Below are positions 22,256-35,405 of a stretch of DNA of 64,000 nt, piece after piece; the first letter of the stretch is position 1, and each line of letters begins with the position of its first letter. Made by a program: the position numbers and the translations under genes. Source of the DNA: Paramarasmius palmivorus (lineage: Eukaryota; Basidiomycota; Agaricomycetes; Agaricales; Marasmiaceae); assembly GCA_037176845.1 (NCBI GenBank), contig JAYKXP010000036.1, forward strand, positions 186,001 through 250,000, given 5' to 3'. The notes under the pieces were generated by a model. The model was not told where the DNA came from, did not search any database, and was given only the letters and a program-made list of their open reading frames with translations.

Positions 22256-23652
22256 CTCGTGAAATCTTATAGGGAAGAGTACCTTGTTGTATCCAAAACA
22301 CCAAGCCTGTTGTATCGATACCACCACATATACCATAATATCTCGGCGCAATTACAGGTCTTCAGCGGAACCACGCGTCTCATAGGCACGATATCGGGCC
22401 TATGGGTTCAAACGTTCATGAATCACAGATGGAGATGGACCTGTCATTGAATCTGCTCTAGTCGTCCTTTTGGTCCTTTCCCTCGTCGTTTGAACTCTGA
22501 AATGAGGTCATTGTAGCCGCAAGAACCTATTCCGAAATAGCAAATTGTTCTCGCCACTACTCGCTCGTTTCAGATTGTGGGGTCGACGGGAAATGATGTG
22601 GCGTTTCCTCCCACACGTTGTTGGCATATTTAGAAAGGCATACGGAGAGCAACTCCAAGTTGATGGAGTAGAGATGTAGGAGCGTCCCGAACAGTTTCTC
22701 CTAGGCTTGATGACCGTAGACGTGTGCCAATGATGCTTAAACAAGTCCAGTCTAAACTTTCGCGTCCTTTACATGTACTTTTCGAAGGGTATATAGATTT
22801 TCTGCAGATTCATCTGGTTCAGGGTTGGCTCGGCACGTGGGCGCTTGACCGGAGAAACAAGCGCCAACTTCCGGAGTCGTCCAGAACTTGCCGTACCTTT
22901 CACCTCGACCACCACAATGCATCCATGACATTCCATGTATCGCGTCAATTTGCAAGCTGTGAACTGAGCTTTGGCGATCACTATGAGTATGGGCAACTTC
23001 CCTAATCCTCATATATCAACAAGAACTTGTGCGGTCGCGAACCAACGCCAAAAAAGCATTTCGCGTTTGGAGGTGTATTGCAAGTGGATTAGCTGGTGTG
23101 GATGGGGCCTCAAGAATTCTGGTGAGTCATATTTGAGTTTCTGATCACATTGCATGCTGATATTGGGTATCCAAGCATTGAACTGAGGAAATAAGAGCAA
23201 GGAGGCTCGAACCCGGAACGCAAGTCCATATCATCATGCACCCATGGGCTCGAAATTACTAGCGGCTTCTTCCATCAAGGCAGATTAGCATGCAGTCATC
23301 TCGTTCCGTCTGCCTTACTCAGCTCTCTGGTCGCAGTGACTTCTTCAACCCCTTGGTCACCTTAAAACCTTCCAAGACCAGCAGACGAAGCGTACACGGA
23401 TGTAGTGAAGACGTCAGCCAAGATCGCATGTGCCAGCGATGCTTTTATTCTACTGCTTCCAACTCCCACCGCAAATGCAGCTGACATGGCACTTGGTTTC
23501 AATACTTTCACCTTATCTCTCACGGCCGTTCCGCAAGGGAATCGGTTGTTGTTTCTTTCCTTCCAGCTCATTCCATATGATAAGTCATTCTCAACCGATA
23601 ATTGACTTGTGCGTATAAAATCTATCCATGTGAACGCTACCCTATACGCATA
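22256..23652. other. Intergenic with promoter of aldehyde dehydrogenase 1
   Basis: No coding region is supported. TATAAAA at 23614-23620 lies only 33 bp before the dehydrogenase ATG, which would leave a very short leader unless another start site is used. Confidence 0.45.
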
Positions 23653-25931
23653 ATGTCCTTCAAACTTCAACTCGATACTTCGCTTTACAAGGGTACAGTA
23701 TCCGCTCCCACCCGCCTCTTTATCAACGGGGAATTCGTTGACCCTGTCGACGGCGGGACTCACGAGTACGTTCATACTACCATTGATTGACGCTCGCGCC
23801 TCTGACGCTTTCTTTCAGTATCATCAACCCTGGTTGGTCTAGCTGGATCTAAATTTCACGCTTCCTCCTACTAAGGCTGGTTGACTGTTAGCCACTGGCA
23901 AACCTATCACAGCCGTTAGCATCGGGACAGAGAAAGACATCAACATTGCCGTCGAAGCTGCAAGGAAAGTGCGTGAAACAGGTCTTCCTACCTCATAACC
24001 ACAAGCCTGACGCTCTTCAAGGCATTCAAAACATCATGGGGTTTCAAAGTTCCCGGAGCTGAACGTGGACGGCTTCTCCGCCAACTAGCAGACTTGGTCG
24101 AAGCCGACAAGGAGGAGTTTGCTGCGCTTGAGAGTCTTAACATGGGTAATGTTCTGCTCCTTCTGTTTGGGCCTCTTTTCTGATTGGAACTGGCAGGCAA
24201 ACCTTTCACCCAGTCTTTGGGAATGGATGTCAAGTTTTCCATAGATGTCATAAGATATTACGCAGGATATGCCGATAAGATTCATGCAAAAACTATTGAG
24301 GCGGGTTTCTTCCTAACATGACGTGAGTATGGGCTAACTTTGGCGTGGGGTAGACAAACGAAACAAAGTTTGCGTACACGCGACGTGAGCCATACGGTGT
24401 CGTGGTACGTACTATTACTCTAGTGGTCTACTAGTTTTGCTTATTACGAAATAACGATAGGGTCAAATTACGCCTTGGAATGGTCCCTTGGTTGGTCCAA
24501 GCTCGTCATGATCTATCGCCACCCTAATCGAGATATGTAGTTAATGGCCTGCCTCAAAATCTCACCAGCACTTGCAGCTGGGAATACAATCGTGCTGAAG
24601 GTGATTGGCACTTCGCAGAGTCTCTTGGTCTTTCATGCTGACCCCAACGAACATCAGCCTTCAGAAATAACACCACTTACTGCACTCAAGTTAGCTTCGC
24701 TGATCAAGGATGTCTTCCCTCCTGGTGTTGTCAACATCGTCAACGGATTGGGTGCAACTGCCGGCCAAGCCCTTGCCTACCACCCTCACGTCGCCAAGAT
24801 TGCATTCACGGGTAGCACCCTCACAGGCCGCAAAATACAAGAAGCCTCCGCGAAATCAAATCTTAAGGTTGTTTCGCTCGAGCTGGGAGGAAAGTCGCCG
24901 AATATCATCTTCGATGATGCTGATTTGGATCAGGGTGCCAAATGGGCGGCGAAGGGTATCTAGTGCGTTCATCTTACTCCTTTTTCGTCATGCTTTCTTT
25001 CTTATTTTCACGAATCGCCCATTAGCCCTAACATGGGTTTGTACAGCCAGCTTGTTGTGCATGTGCCTCGCAAATCTTTGATTGCTTTTAGGCCAAGTAT
25101 GCTCCGCCGGTAGCCGGATCTACGTCCAAGAAGGGATTTACGACCAATTCCTCAAGGCTTTCCAAGAAGCTACCAAAGCTTGGAGCTCGCAGACTGGAGA
25201 TCCATTTGAGACCGCAACAGAACATGGACCACAGGTTTCCCAGGTTCAGTTTGAAGTTCGTGTATCTTTCCTCTTAATACTTGTTTGGTGTTCATATAAG
25301 CACAGCGTGTAATGGGATATATCTCCTCGGCCAAGCAAGACGGGGCGACGATCGTTACCGGTGGCTCGCGCCATGGCACCGAAGGGTACTTCATCCAGCC
25401 TACGATCATTACGGACACGAAGCCGGAAATGAAGATTGTTCAAGAGGAGATTTTCGGTCCTGTTGCTACTCTCATACCATTCAAGACCGAGGATGGTGCG
25501 TTCTTGGTCCCTACACTTGACATGGATACAGGTCTGACGGACCGGATTGCAGAGGTCATTGAAATGGCCAACAACACGACTTATGGACTGGCATGCGGCG
25601 TGTTCACGGAGAATAATGCGAGAGCAATTAGGGTTGCGCATGCGTTGGAAGCTGGATCGGCTTTCGTGAGTGATTCTTTCTCTTCTCCTTTCTTCTCGTT
25701 TTATTTGTGTTTCTCTACGAAGGTGAATTGTTATAACTGGCTGGACCCCAATACTCCCTTCGGCGGTTACAAACAATCTGGCATCGGGAGGGAGTTTGGC
25801 CCAGAGGGCATTGAAGCGTGAGCTCTCTTTCTCTTTCGAGTACCGTGTCTTTTATTGACTGGGATCGGAATTGGCCTCACAGGTACACACAAATCAAAGC
25901 TGTTCATGTTAACCTTGGATTCAGGGTCTAA
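23653..25931 (+). CDS. Aldehyde dehydrogenase (NAD(P)+), paralogue 1
   Basis: Fifteen exons in consistent phase give 499 residues, the usual length: 23653-23765, 23819-23832, 23892-23968, 24022-24145, 24197-24300, 24354-24404, 24461-24490, 24541-24600, 24658-24962, 25026-25036, 25092-25255, 25306-25495, 25553-25665, 25723-25817, 25883-25931. It oxidises aldehydes to acids. Visible marks are [42 protein letters not shown], the catalytic Glu in [18 protein letters not shown], the catalytic Cys in [22 protein letters not shown] and [13 protein letters not shown]. Two oddities: the usual PWNFPL is PWNGPL, and intron 5 (24301-24353) begins GC rather than GT, with an in-frame TGA if not removed. 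Two exons are only 11 and 14 nt. A close paralogue with the same exon plan lies inverted at 35406-37742. Confidence 0.88.
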
Positions 25932-28215
25932 GTATAGTGTTGGAGACTGATAGCCAAAAAAGGTGTATCTGTAGTGCGAAACGTGCTGTACTATCGGAGC
26001 ATTGAATATTGTATTGATCCCGTTTCGAGCCTGCAAGCCATAGCCAAGAACGATGTTGTGTGGAGGGAAAATCTTATAAAAAAGAAAATCCTTTCTTATA
26101 AGCATAAAAGCGCAGTTCCTATAGCCCATGGTAAGTATATCGTCCTTCTTACACTGTAGAGATTTGCGCACCTCAAGACTGAAAGTATTATATGTCTCCG
26201 TGCTCGAGATACATTCCATTAACCACAACTTGCCCTCTTCCCGAACCTCCATTGGTGCGGTGAAAACTTGCCACTGAGGTATACAATCCATACATGGAGT
26301 TCTGTCCGTGATCATTGTGGCCTCAAATAGCACTGGTAAACGCAGAGATATGCGTAGAGAGGGATCCCTGGGTTCTGGAGGGCACGGCGAAGGAGGTCGA
26401 CCTGTTGTGTGATAGGCTAGTACGTAGTCGTTTACACGAACTTCTTCGTATGATTTCGTTCCTTGGATGGCCTGATAAATCGAGACAAATTTTTCGGGAC
26501 TGGGTTGAACATCCTGTGAGTCAGAAACGGAGGATGTCGACGAATGCGGATTAGGAGAGGTGGTAGACGGAAGGAAGGAGAAGCCTCATGTTACTGATTG
26601 GCGCTTATTCGCCTTTCTCCTCTTACTACCAGTGCCCACCACCTCGCATATCGCAAAACGAGTCTCGATTGCTCGTCCACATCAACTAGTATCAATTGCA
26701 AGGTCATAGGCTGGAAAGCGGATCTGATGTTCCAAGATATACGATAGTGTTCCTGTTCATCGATGTCCTGAATAAGCGAACCTAAAGGCATGTAGCAAAC
26801 GCCGAACTATCAGTATTCAATATTTCAATAGCTATCCGGGCCCTTGCAGGCCCTTGCGAAATATCCGAGCAAAGGACTGCGAGTGCAAAGGATCACCGCC
26901 AATTACCAAACGGCGAAAAGTTGTTCTTGGATCATCTACTCACTTCAGGCACATCACCAGTATCTCGATGCTACAATTTGCTTCTTTCTGCTGCTCCGAC
27001 AGTTCCTCAGGTACACAAAATGTATCCCACTACTTAGATGGTCTGTTTCTACGCCCTCTTCAACCCCTCGTCAATTTCAATCAGAAGTCATCTTCACTTA
27101 TATAACTTACCAGGGTCCCGCAATGCTCTCTGTTCCCATGTACCCGTTTGCTCCCATAAGGAAGGTGCCGCAGGTTATGGCTATCCACCCTTCAAGTTAG
27201 CGTGGTTTCGACTTTCGACTTGGCTGTGGACATCGTTGGGACTGACAGGGTGGCGTATGATTGACAATCGTCGACTTACGGTGCCATTTGTTTGTACGGC
27301 TTGGCAACACGATCAAAACATTCCTTTTGGTCGTGTACCACGAATTTGGCGAGGCTGCAACGTCAACGATTGAAAGGAGTGGCCATGTGGTTCGAGAGAC
27401 CTCTTTCTTTCTTCTCACACTCGAATCCGCCGCTGTGGACCGGCGACATTTACGCAAGATCCACGTAAATCAAAGCTGCACATGTTGACATAGCAAGAAC
27501 TTCTGCACAGCGATGTATGCCTACCGAGGGCAAAACCAAGGCAAAAACACCCTTTTGTTTTATACGCCGAGTAATTGTCACGACGCTCTGGACATATCGG
27601 AGACGGCGATCTTCGAGAAACATGGGATAGCGGTTGCTTGACAACTCGTCTAAGAGTTGGCTCCAAACGAGCCAATTGTCAAAGGGAATTACTTGACGTA
27701 TGCTATTATGTATGTCTCGTAGCCGTGTTACTATGATTACAATCAAGGGCTGAGCTACAATGTAGGCAGAAACCTGGAGTGGCGAATAGGCGCGTGTAGG
27801 GGTACAGTAGTAAGTATGCAAGAAAATTGGACAGATACAATAGGGTGGAACATCTTTCGTGAATTTCGTTGGCGGAACCAAGAAGAGGACAACACGTTAT
27901 CAAGAAGGGACGTAGGTAAGCGTCGTAGCAACCGATGAGGAGTCGACCCAGGGACGGGATAGTGTGTTAAACGTGAACTGGAAGGGGTAGACGGAAGTGA
28001 AGCTACGAATGTCGGACACGCTCGATGGAGGAAAGGATCGTCTGGTATTCATCAAAGTTAGCGTTTTGGGCTCGATCCTGAGTCGAAGTTGGGGAGGAGT
28101 AGGTTGTCATGTACGTATGCATTTCGAGAACAAGGGTGAGCGACACGTCGCCCTGATCACCCTGTCAATTGTTATTGTAATGATGGGTGACTGCAAGTGA
28201 GCCTCCTTTGCATCA
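25932..28215. other. Long intergenic region, no supported gene
   Basis: About 2.3 kb. Open frames such as 27450-27881 (-, 143 codons), 26591-26791 (-) and 26844-27200 (+) carry no recognised motif and I could not link them by splicing. A 28-bp stretch near 27463 resembles the last dehydrogenase exon weakly. It may hold gene relics. Confidence 0.4.
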
Positions 28216-30200
28216 TTACATGAGTTGAGATTTTATGAGGTTTTCACGTAGGACTCCGTCTCGCACGGATTCTAGTGTTTTCGCGGTGGCCTGTGTATCC
28301 TGTAAGATAGCCATAAAAAATGTTAACATCACCTTTATCAAGCAGAGGAGAGAAGTTATATGTACCGTAACCGTCGTAGGGTAGATGTAGGACGCTCTAG
28401 GTTCTGGGGAGTTGGCCTTCAGGATCTCCTTGAACTTTTCGCGGAGATCTGTATGACAATCAGTGAAGATGATGATCCCAAACGCAAAGCCCACGCACAT
28501 TTGACGAAGGTCATTACTTCGTTCGGGCGATCATTGTAGCTCGTTAAGTAGTCTTTCACCAATACGCCTTGTTTCAACTTCTTTTTCAACAAATCACACT
28601 GGAATGATGTGAGTTGCGAGTTGAGGAAGTGTTAACCATGAAGCATCGTCACCTTGTTCATGAACAATATTAGTTGAGTCCGCGTAAGGAGTTTACTCGA
28701 GCAAATCGATCGCCAAAGTAAGGTCGAGTCCTCCAGCCGGTTCACCCGATGGTCCTCCTCGAGCCTTTCGTCGAAGCACGAGACGGGACAGAGGAATATG
28801 ATTGCGTTCGTGTTCTCAAAGAAGGGTAGCCACGCTGAACGCTGAGAGACCGGGTAAGCAGGTCATAAGTTACCCAAATTCCCGGGACGTACGCTTGTTC
28901 TACAGCCTCCCACGTCATATATTCGCCATTCCCAAGCACCATCTACACCTTGTGAAGTTGTCGGAACGGGTTCATGACGTAGAGATCTAGGCACTTACGA
29001 GGTGCGTCTATTGGAGAATTTCTGAACCGAACCTTATATTCCTGGATGCCTAAGACACAAAATCAGATCGCGCAGGGCAAAAAGGTGGCTGAGGCGTACC
29101 GACTGTCCGTAAACGAGCGCGAACAATATCATCGTCGGTAACAGAAAAGTTCCGTGACGCAATGCGATCCAGTTCGTTCAAGAAACTGTGGTGATATTAG
29201 TCGCTAGTATCGGAGCTAGAGATAGACACACTTACAATCCCGCAGAGTCAGGGAGTCGCAACTTTCGTTTTGTGATGGCCGTCTGTATCAACTTGTCCTC
29301 CCATAATGCTTTCATGTCGTCTTTGCAGTCCGCTATGCTGATTGTAGCGTTGTCTATCTGAGGGTCTAACCCGGACCCGGTGCCATTTTGTCGACCCTCG
29401 GGATTGACCACATCGTGCCAGCTACGGACAGAAAACTCTCCAGGGGAACGCTTTGCCGCAGGATCTCGTACCGGTGTATCGAAAGGAGTTGCCGCCATCG
29501 GCAATGGTTGACCCAATGACTGGCGTATCGACTCGGCTCCTGCACCCAGGACGCGTTGCAGATCGGCTTCCACGCTGCGAAGGGGTGCAAGACGTATCAT
29601 GAGAAGTTGATGTTTATCGGTGAACTTGAGAATGGTATCCGAATCCCCAGTCGGTTCAACAGCAGTGCGATCGTCGTCATCGTCGTCTTGCTGTGTGTCC
29701 TGGTCATGACTCTCAGGAACTTCACCACTGAGTTCCGCTTCAATGAGGCCGAGAATGGTGATTATTGACCGCACGAGATTCAATTGAACAACAGCCCGCC
29801 AACCATCTCGTTCCTTCTCCCATGAGGTTTGGTCGTAACGCATTCGGAAGTCTGTACAGCATCTTATTTGAGATTTTGAGAAACAAGAAGATTGAGGCAA
29901 TTACTCTTTAGCGTGGTTGATTTCCCTAAACGAAAGAGACGCAGTGAGCTGGAACGAAGGAGAAGGAAATGGGGTGAGATACTCACCACTCTCCGCCTGC
30001 CCCAATAAAAGAACCTTGACAACATTGGTCTCCTTCCTTGCTTGAGCCCTGCAGTGCTTTATCTCTTCGTCTATAGCATCATTAACCCGTCGTGCATCCG
30101 CTTCGCGTTTGAGGCGAGCCTCGGCTTCTGCTGGAGTTTCGTTTGGAGGTGGCTTGAGTAGGAGGTAGAATGGGTCGGAAGCGTCTTCAGTGGTGAACAT
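28216..30200 (-). CDS. Heterotrimeric G-protein alpha subunit, Agaricomycete expansion type
   Basis: Ten exons: 30200-29987, 29925-29905, 29851-29236, 29185-29100, 29049-28999, 28942-28893, 28841-28653, 28598-28499, 28448-28366, 28299-28216, giving 497 residues. It would bind GTP and relay receptor signals at the plasma membrane. G1 is GQAESGKST, G3 is DVGGCRTS (DVGGQR in classical subunits), G4 is NKCD across an exon joint, and G5 is TVTDTQAT. At 497 residues it is much longer than the roughly 350 of standard subunits; the extra sequence is an acidic, Asp-rich insertion after the first helix (residues about 120-270). It starts MFTTEDASDP and so lacks the MGxxxS myristoylation signal, and there is no C-terminal Cys position for pertussis-type modification. 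These are features of the divergent expansion class in mushrooms, whose roles are largely unknown. Confidence 0.88.
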
Positions 30201-30908
30201 GAGGGGATAGAAGAGAACCAGAATGGACCGATGCTACTCTGTGTTCATGTTAAAGGAAACAACTTTGCAGGGTCCCTGAGATTTGATTAAATTTCCGATT
30301 ACTAAACGATACGGGATGCCCGGCGGCAAACTTCAATGTCTCTCCTTTTGACTCTAAAAATTCTTCGCCTTCAGTGAATAAATTACAACGGAATCCGCCA
30401 AAAGTTTTCGCACTTTCAGACAGCTAAGCGAAATGAGAAATGCGAGTTGAAACGATTCACTCTCTTCCGATTTTCTCTCATTCATGGAGCCCTTGCAACC
30501 TGCCGAACAACAGTAGCGGACCAGCGGCCGAACCCAGCGGGAAGACCTGGGAGAATTGTTACAACTACATGATGCTGATGAACATCCACTCTAAATCCCT
30601 GTACCTGTAAAGGTGTAAGATTTAGGAGTCATCGGCGTTGCTAGCCAAACAACAGACATCCGAGACTGCTGTCCGGAAGAACAAGAGCGTCTCTGTGAAA
30701 CAGGTTGAACCATTGAAGTGGTCAATGGAAGGGGTAACCGAAGCTCGGTGTTCCATTCCTGCATCAATTGCAATTCGTGTGCGCGATGACAACGCGGTGA
30801 TGATCATCATCATACAAAATGTTCCAACAGCGCTCATACGCCGCCATACGACCGTTTACAGCGTATCGTAGATGCATACAGAGTCTAATATAGATACAAT
30901 GAGCGGAA
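30201..30908. other. Intergenic between G-alpha and GH43
   Basis: Upstream region of G-alpha and downstream region of the GH43 gene. No coding region is supported. Confidence 0.5.
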
Positions 30909-32608
30909 CTACACTGGTTCCGGTATGTTGTCGGATGACCGCCTTGGAGAGCCAAGATTGGGGGTCCCATCCGAGTTCCAGTCCACTGCTACAGGAAGAT
31001 CATCTATCAGGAACTGATGTAGTCGGATCACCGACTCTCAACTCACGTTGGACCATTGTATAGCGCTTGCCATCACATGTGGATGGGACGGTAGAAGACG
31101 CATGGTACACCTTAGAATCAAGAAGAGAAGAACAGAAATCAGCCATGGTAACGGAGCTATGGGATAGTGATAGTGGCGTACATTCCAAATTTGATTACCG
31201 GAGGGACTGAGGAAGAAACCATTGTGTCCAGGCTGGTGAATTATGGTCTTAGCGCAAGATGCACAGGCTCATAATTGTAAATCGGCACCGACCTCATTGT
31301 TCCTACAATACTATGTCACTTTCGGTACTTTAAATGAACTCGGGAACTTACCCATTAGCACCCGTGAAGATGGGATTGCCGTACTTAGTCCATGAACTTG
31401 CGCTAAGAGGATTCGACCCTGTCAATTCTAGCCGCCCCAGTGAGTATCCAGTTCCGGCGCAATTAGAGGCAGAATAGACGATCCATGTACGACCACTGTG
31501 ATACAAAGCAGCTGCGCGTCTGATGTCAGTTTAAATATTAAACGAAGGTGGATTCCTGACGAACCAGGTCCTTCATTAACGTTGGCACCGACCCGTTCCC
31601 AAGCCAGGGTCGGGGTCGAAATCTTGACCGTGTTGCCGACAGTGGTTGCACTAGTAATCTGACTTCAAATCGATGTTAGCGCTTGATAGGCAAAGAGCGC
31701 TTTGAAGGACATACGAGATCCAAAGACATTGATCTAGGGAAAAGGATGTCATCGGATCTAGTAAAAGAGAGAAGAGTTTGACTGACTGTCACCGTCCCAG
31801 CTTGAGTAAACCAGGTATCGAGTCTCTCCCAAAACGAGTATAGTAGCATCAATAGCCCAAACGTCCCTGTTGGGGATGGTAATTCTGCCTGGCAGTTGGA
31901 GATACATCAATGCGACGGGAAGATCTGGCTACGAGACAATCTCAGTACCCGCATAGCTCCAGGTAGAGTCCCAAATGATGTTAGATGAGCCCTTGAGGAC
32001 ATGGAGTTTTTGGTTGTCAAACGTTCCGCTGGTGCCAGCCGTGTAATAGCTATAAAGATGAAGGTTAAGAGCAGCTCTCGATGTGTAAGCAATATCTCTC
32101 TACGCACATATACCAGGAGCCCTCTTTGGATTGCCTACACTTTCACTTAGTGAGTGCGCTTAACTGGAGCCTAAACAGAACTACCAATGTATCTCTGGGG
32201 CCCCTGTTAAAGAGTAAGCGGGAGCTGAAGGACACAGAAAAAGTACCGACACATGTTGCAACATCGCGAAGCCGTGCTATCGGTCCAAACAACTTTGGGA
32301 GTGGCCGTCTTGAGACCAGCGATGGTTGTAGCTCTCGTCAGACGAATATCATTCCAAGTGGTGGTCGTCAAATCTGTCGAGTTTTAGGTGAACATCTTGA
32401 CTATCCTTGAGTCGTTGATACTGACAGTAATACCCCTCGTGATAGACCTAGACGATGGTCAGGATTCCAGTCGATTGTAAAAAGTATATATGTGCAGACA
32501 CACCATGAAAGGGTCGGATCCATCCGACGACTTGACCGGATTCTGGAAGCCCAAAGCACACAGTGCTTGACATCCCAACAAGAGCAGAATGCCTAATAAC
32601 CTGAGCAT
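30909..32608 (-). CDS. Secreted glycoside hydrolase family 43, probable arabinan-active enzyme
   Basis: A multi-exon gene (about a dozen short exons) starting at the ATG at 32608 with a clear signal peptide, MLRLLGILLLLGCQALCALG, then FQNPVKSSDGSDPFMV. This is the first blade of a five-bladed propeller with a catalytic-base Asp. Following exons give YHEGYYYLTTTTWNDIRLT, WAPEIHW, YYTAGTSGTFDNQKLHVLKG, PNRDVWAIDATILVLGETRYLVYSSWDGD (pKa-modulating Asp in AIDAT), NEGP (acid Glu), HSGRTWIVYSASNCAGTGYSLG, NGFFLSPSGNQIW and VDWNSDGTPNLG at the C-terminus. These match GH43 enzymes that cut arabinan or arabinofuranosyl side chains; subfamily and exact substrate are inference. No frameshift was found, although one donor choice (GTCGGT after NNE) is not strong. 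Confidence 0.8.
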
Positions 32609-33628
32609 CCTTTCACAACTGGAACCAAGCCCATTCTTACCTTTTTATCTTGAACTACACGGGGGTCCTTTCGTAATTATGCTGGGTGAACCCAAACAAC
32701 CGATGAATATTCCGAGATATAGTCGAATTTTAAAGTCTTTCCATGCTGCGTGAACGCGTGAACGTCGAGGGAGGAATGTTGAGTGGGGGGGATTAGAAGC
32801 GGACCGTTAGGCGGGCGGAGTTACGGTCGTCGGACTCCGAAACTGTGATCACATGCCACTTGACACTTGTCTGCACTTGTGCAGCTGACTCCGATGCTTA
32901 AAGTCAACTTCAAGTACTAGTAGACTTCGTATGATCGTGCCCTTTCAAGGGTATCCCATCCCAAAAAAATTCAGACATCTACGTCCTATGATTTAACTCT
33001 GAAGTTCATGGGTGCGATATGTGTTATGGATGTCAAAAGTTAAAACCACTGGTGGGGCATGCTTGAATTTCGATGATTGCTGACTGTTGAATGTAGTTTC
33101 AACGGCCGAGCCACTTGGCCCGGACTCTTCAAAACGATCAACGAGCGAATTCTAGCAAGTCCCGGGACGCCGCCCCAATTTCCACAATTTTCTGGGCATT
33201 ATGATCTCACACTATAGGAGTTCGGAAAGATCTGGAGGCCGTTTATTTACTAACACTGTCGAATTATCTTTTTTCTCCATAGGAACCTGGCAGATTAATA
33301 CCTTTGGATCACCCAGCAATCGAAAACCGTGTAGCACTCTGGGTCACAATTTAGTGTATGCACCTCGAAAGGTCAACAAAGCGCCACCATCGGTTGTCCG
33401 GACTTGCTGACAGGTTGTGGTGAAAGTCATAACGCGATGTACCGGCTCTTCGCACAATGACACTAGCACGCTAACGTGAACAGAAAATAAAGTTCTGGCT
33501 GCTCCTGAGTCTTCGAGACGCTCATTTCACTCCAGCTCGTGGAGGTGAGTTTCTTAAAACAAAGCCATCCCTTATTGACACAGAGCAGGTTTTCTGGAGC
33601 TTGGATTTAAGCCGCTGCAGGAGCGCAA
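32609..33628. other. Intergenic between divergent GH43 and BTB genes
   Basis: About 1 kb holding the two promoters. No coding region is supported; a short frame at 33201-33410 has no motif. Confidence 0.5.
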
Positions 33629-34754
33629 ATGAGCCCAGACATCGAACGCTCAGCATCAACCTTGCCTATAGTGGACCACTCCGGCCACAAGGCAATTTGT
33701 TCAAGTTGCGGTTGTCTAACATCCTCAACACCATGTGGCGAGTCGACCTCCGGAGAAAGCAAACGCGTAGAAACTCTCGCAGGACCACCTTTCGATAGCC
33801 CCTGCGCAGATCTGAAGATTCGGACGTCCGACCATGTCGTATTCCGTGCACATCGAATCATCCTCTCACTGGCCTCTCCATTTTTCCGCACCATGCTCAG
33901 CTTACCTCAACCCCACCCGGAAACCAAAGACGGAGGTGTAGACGAGAAAGAGAGCTGTGTAGTGCCGGTGCCAGAAGACAGCAAGGTTATGCGAGCGGTC
34001 CTTTTATTCTGCTATCCGGGTCGCGATCCAGTTTTCACGGATATTGACGAAATCAAAGGAGTCGTCGGTGCAGTGATGAAGTACGAGATGCAGGACACTA
34101 TCGCTGGACGTCTCAAGGAAGCGATCCATCCATTCACTTGCAAGGAGCCCCTTCGCATCTTCTCTATCGCCTCTCATTTCAAGTGGAGAGAATTAGCCCA
34201 AGCCGCCGCTAAGGCTTCTCTTCATTTCCCTCTACAGGAAGTCTACGTCCAGGAATTGGAGCTTATTAATGCCGGCGACTACCACCGTCTTTTGAAATAC
34301 CATCAACAATGCGGAATAGCAGCAGCAAACGTCACGACGAATTGTGGTTTGCGTTGGATGCGACTTGGAGCATGGACCTGGCTACGTTGCCAATCTTGTC
34401 CAGCGGCCAGTTCGACGTTCATGTGTATCACGGACTCGAACCTAGGTGCAATGCCCGTTCCTGTTCGAGCATGGTTTATGGACTATATGGTCGCCATGGG
34501 AGTCGCCTTGAAGCGTACACCTTCTTCCAGATTGCTGGACAGCATTGACAGTATCATCCCTTTCATCCCGAAAATCGGACAATGCCAGACCTGCAGGGCG
34601 GGCGGTTTTGTCGAAATGCGGTCTTTCATTCCAGGTATATTCAAAGCGGAAGTCGAAAGGGCTATCGCTCAGGTGAGCCTTTCAATACCCTTGGGAGATA
34701 CTTGCTGTAAACGCTGACGAGTCGGCACAGGTCGAGATCGAAATTACTTTCTAG
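33629..34754 (+). CDS. BTB/POZ domain protein
   Basis: Two exons, join(33629..34672,34731..34754), give 355 residues ending AQVEIEITF; if the 58-nt intron is kept the frame stops after 362 residues instead. The BTB fold is seen at residues about 55-180: DSPCADLKIRTSDHVVFRAHRIILSLASPFF, FRTMLSLPQP, then VMRAVLLFCYPGRDPVF and VVGAVMKYEMQDTIAGRLKEA. A C-terminal region with paired cysteines (LRCQSCPAASSTFMC, GQCQTCRAGGF) could bind metal. Such proteins usually mediate dimerisation or Cullin-3 substrate binding; mushrooms carry many of unknown target. The first 50 residues are Ser/Cys-rich and poorly defined. Confidence 0.82.
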
Positions 34755-35405
34755 GTTACTAACTTTGCAACAGACTATTCATTTCATTAGGATTTCTACA
34801 ATTGTTTTTCATCGGTGCCCATGCTACTATACCATTGTTCGTTTTTTAAATCTATGTGACGCAACGAGGGCTCAGTAATGTATATGTATATCGCCACCTT
34901 CACTGATGACCATTGACACGGACAGGGCTTATCCCGTCACAGCTCTATGCAATGACGGCGGAGAATTTATGGAAGAGTTCTGCCAAGGTTGACCCATTAC
35001 ATCTAGCAGCACTTCGAATCGTATGGACTCACCGCCCGTGAGTCGCACTTGTAGAACACGGGTTTACCTTCGGGCCTGGGCTGTCGTACTTAAGTATGGA
35101 ACATGAAATATATAGCGGTCCGGATACGACCACAGCCTATTGTCGGGAGCAAGTCAACTGGTTCAGGGTCGTTGTTCGGTGGGCGCGTGGAATCGTATGC
35201 TGTACTGTAACTTGCAAATTGCTTCCTCAAGAAGTGTAACGATGTGGAATATTTACCAACAAACAAGCTCAAGAAGTAGTAGCCGAGAGAATCTTCGTTT
35301 TCATAAAATGCGCCTAGACGCCTGGATGAACCATAAAAGGAACTGGGCAGTAACAATGCATAGAAAAGAACTTTCATATGGTCAATTCTGGCCTCGATTG
35401 ACCCC
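34755..35405. other. Intergenic, no supported gene
   Basis: Between the BTB gene and the convergent second aldehyde dehydrogenase. Contains the downstream ends of both; no coding region is supported. Confidence 0.5.

Noticed and set aside
23195..23275. tRNA-like B-box (GGGTTCGAGCC on the minus strand)
   Set aside because: The flanking bases do not pair into a T-stem or acceptor stem, and no D-arm or anticodon arm fits; perhaps a tRNA-derived fragment.
25767..26333. 188-codon minus-strand frame
   Set aside because: Overlaps the last exons of aldehyde dehydrogenase 1 in antisense and shows no motif.
27455..27495. Stretch resembling the last exon of aldehyde dehydrogenase 1
   Set aside because: About 22 of 28 bases match, but neighbouring exons are absent; too short to call a dehydrogenase relic.
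27450..27881. 143-codon minus-strand frame
   Set aside because: Length alone makes it tempting, but no family motif, no promoter or splice support, and amino-acid order looks random.
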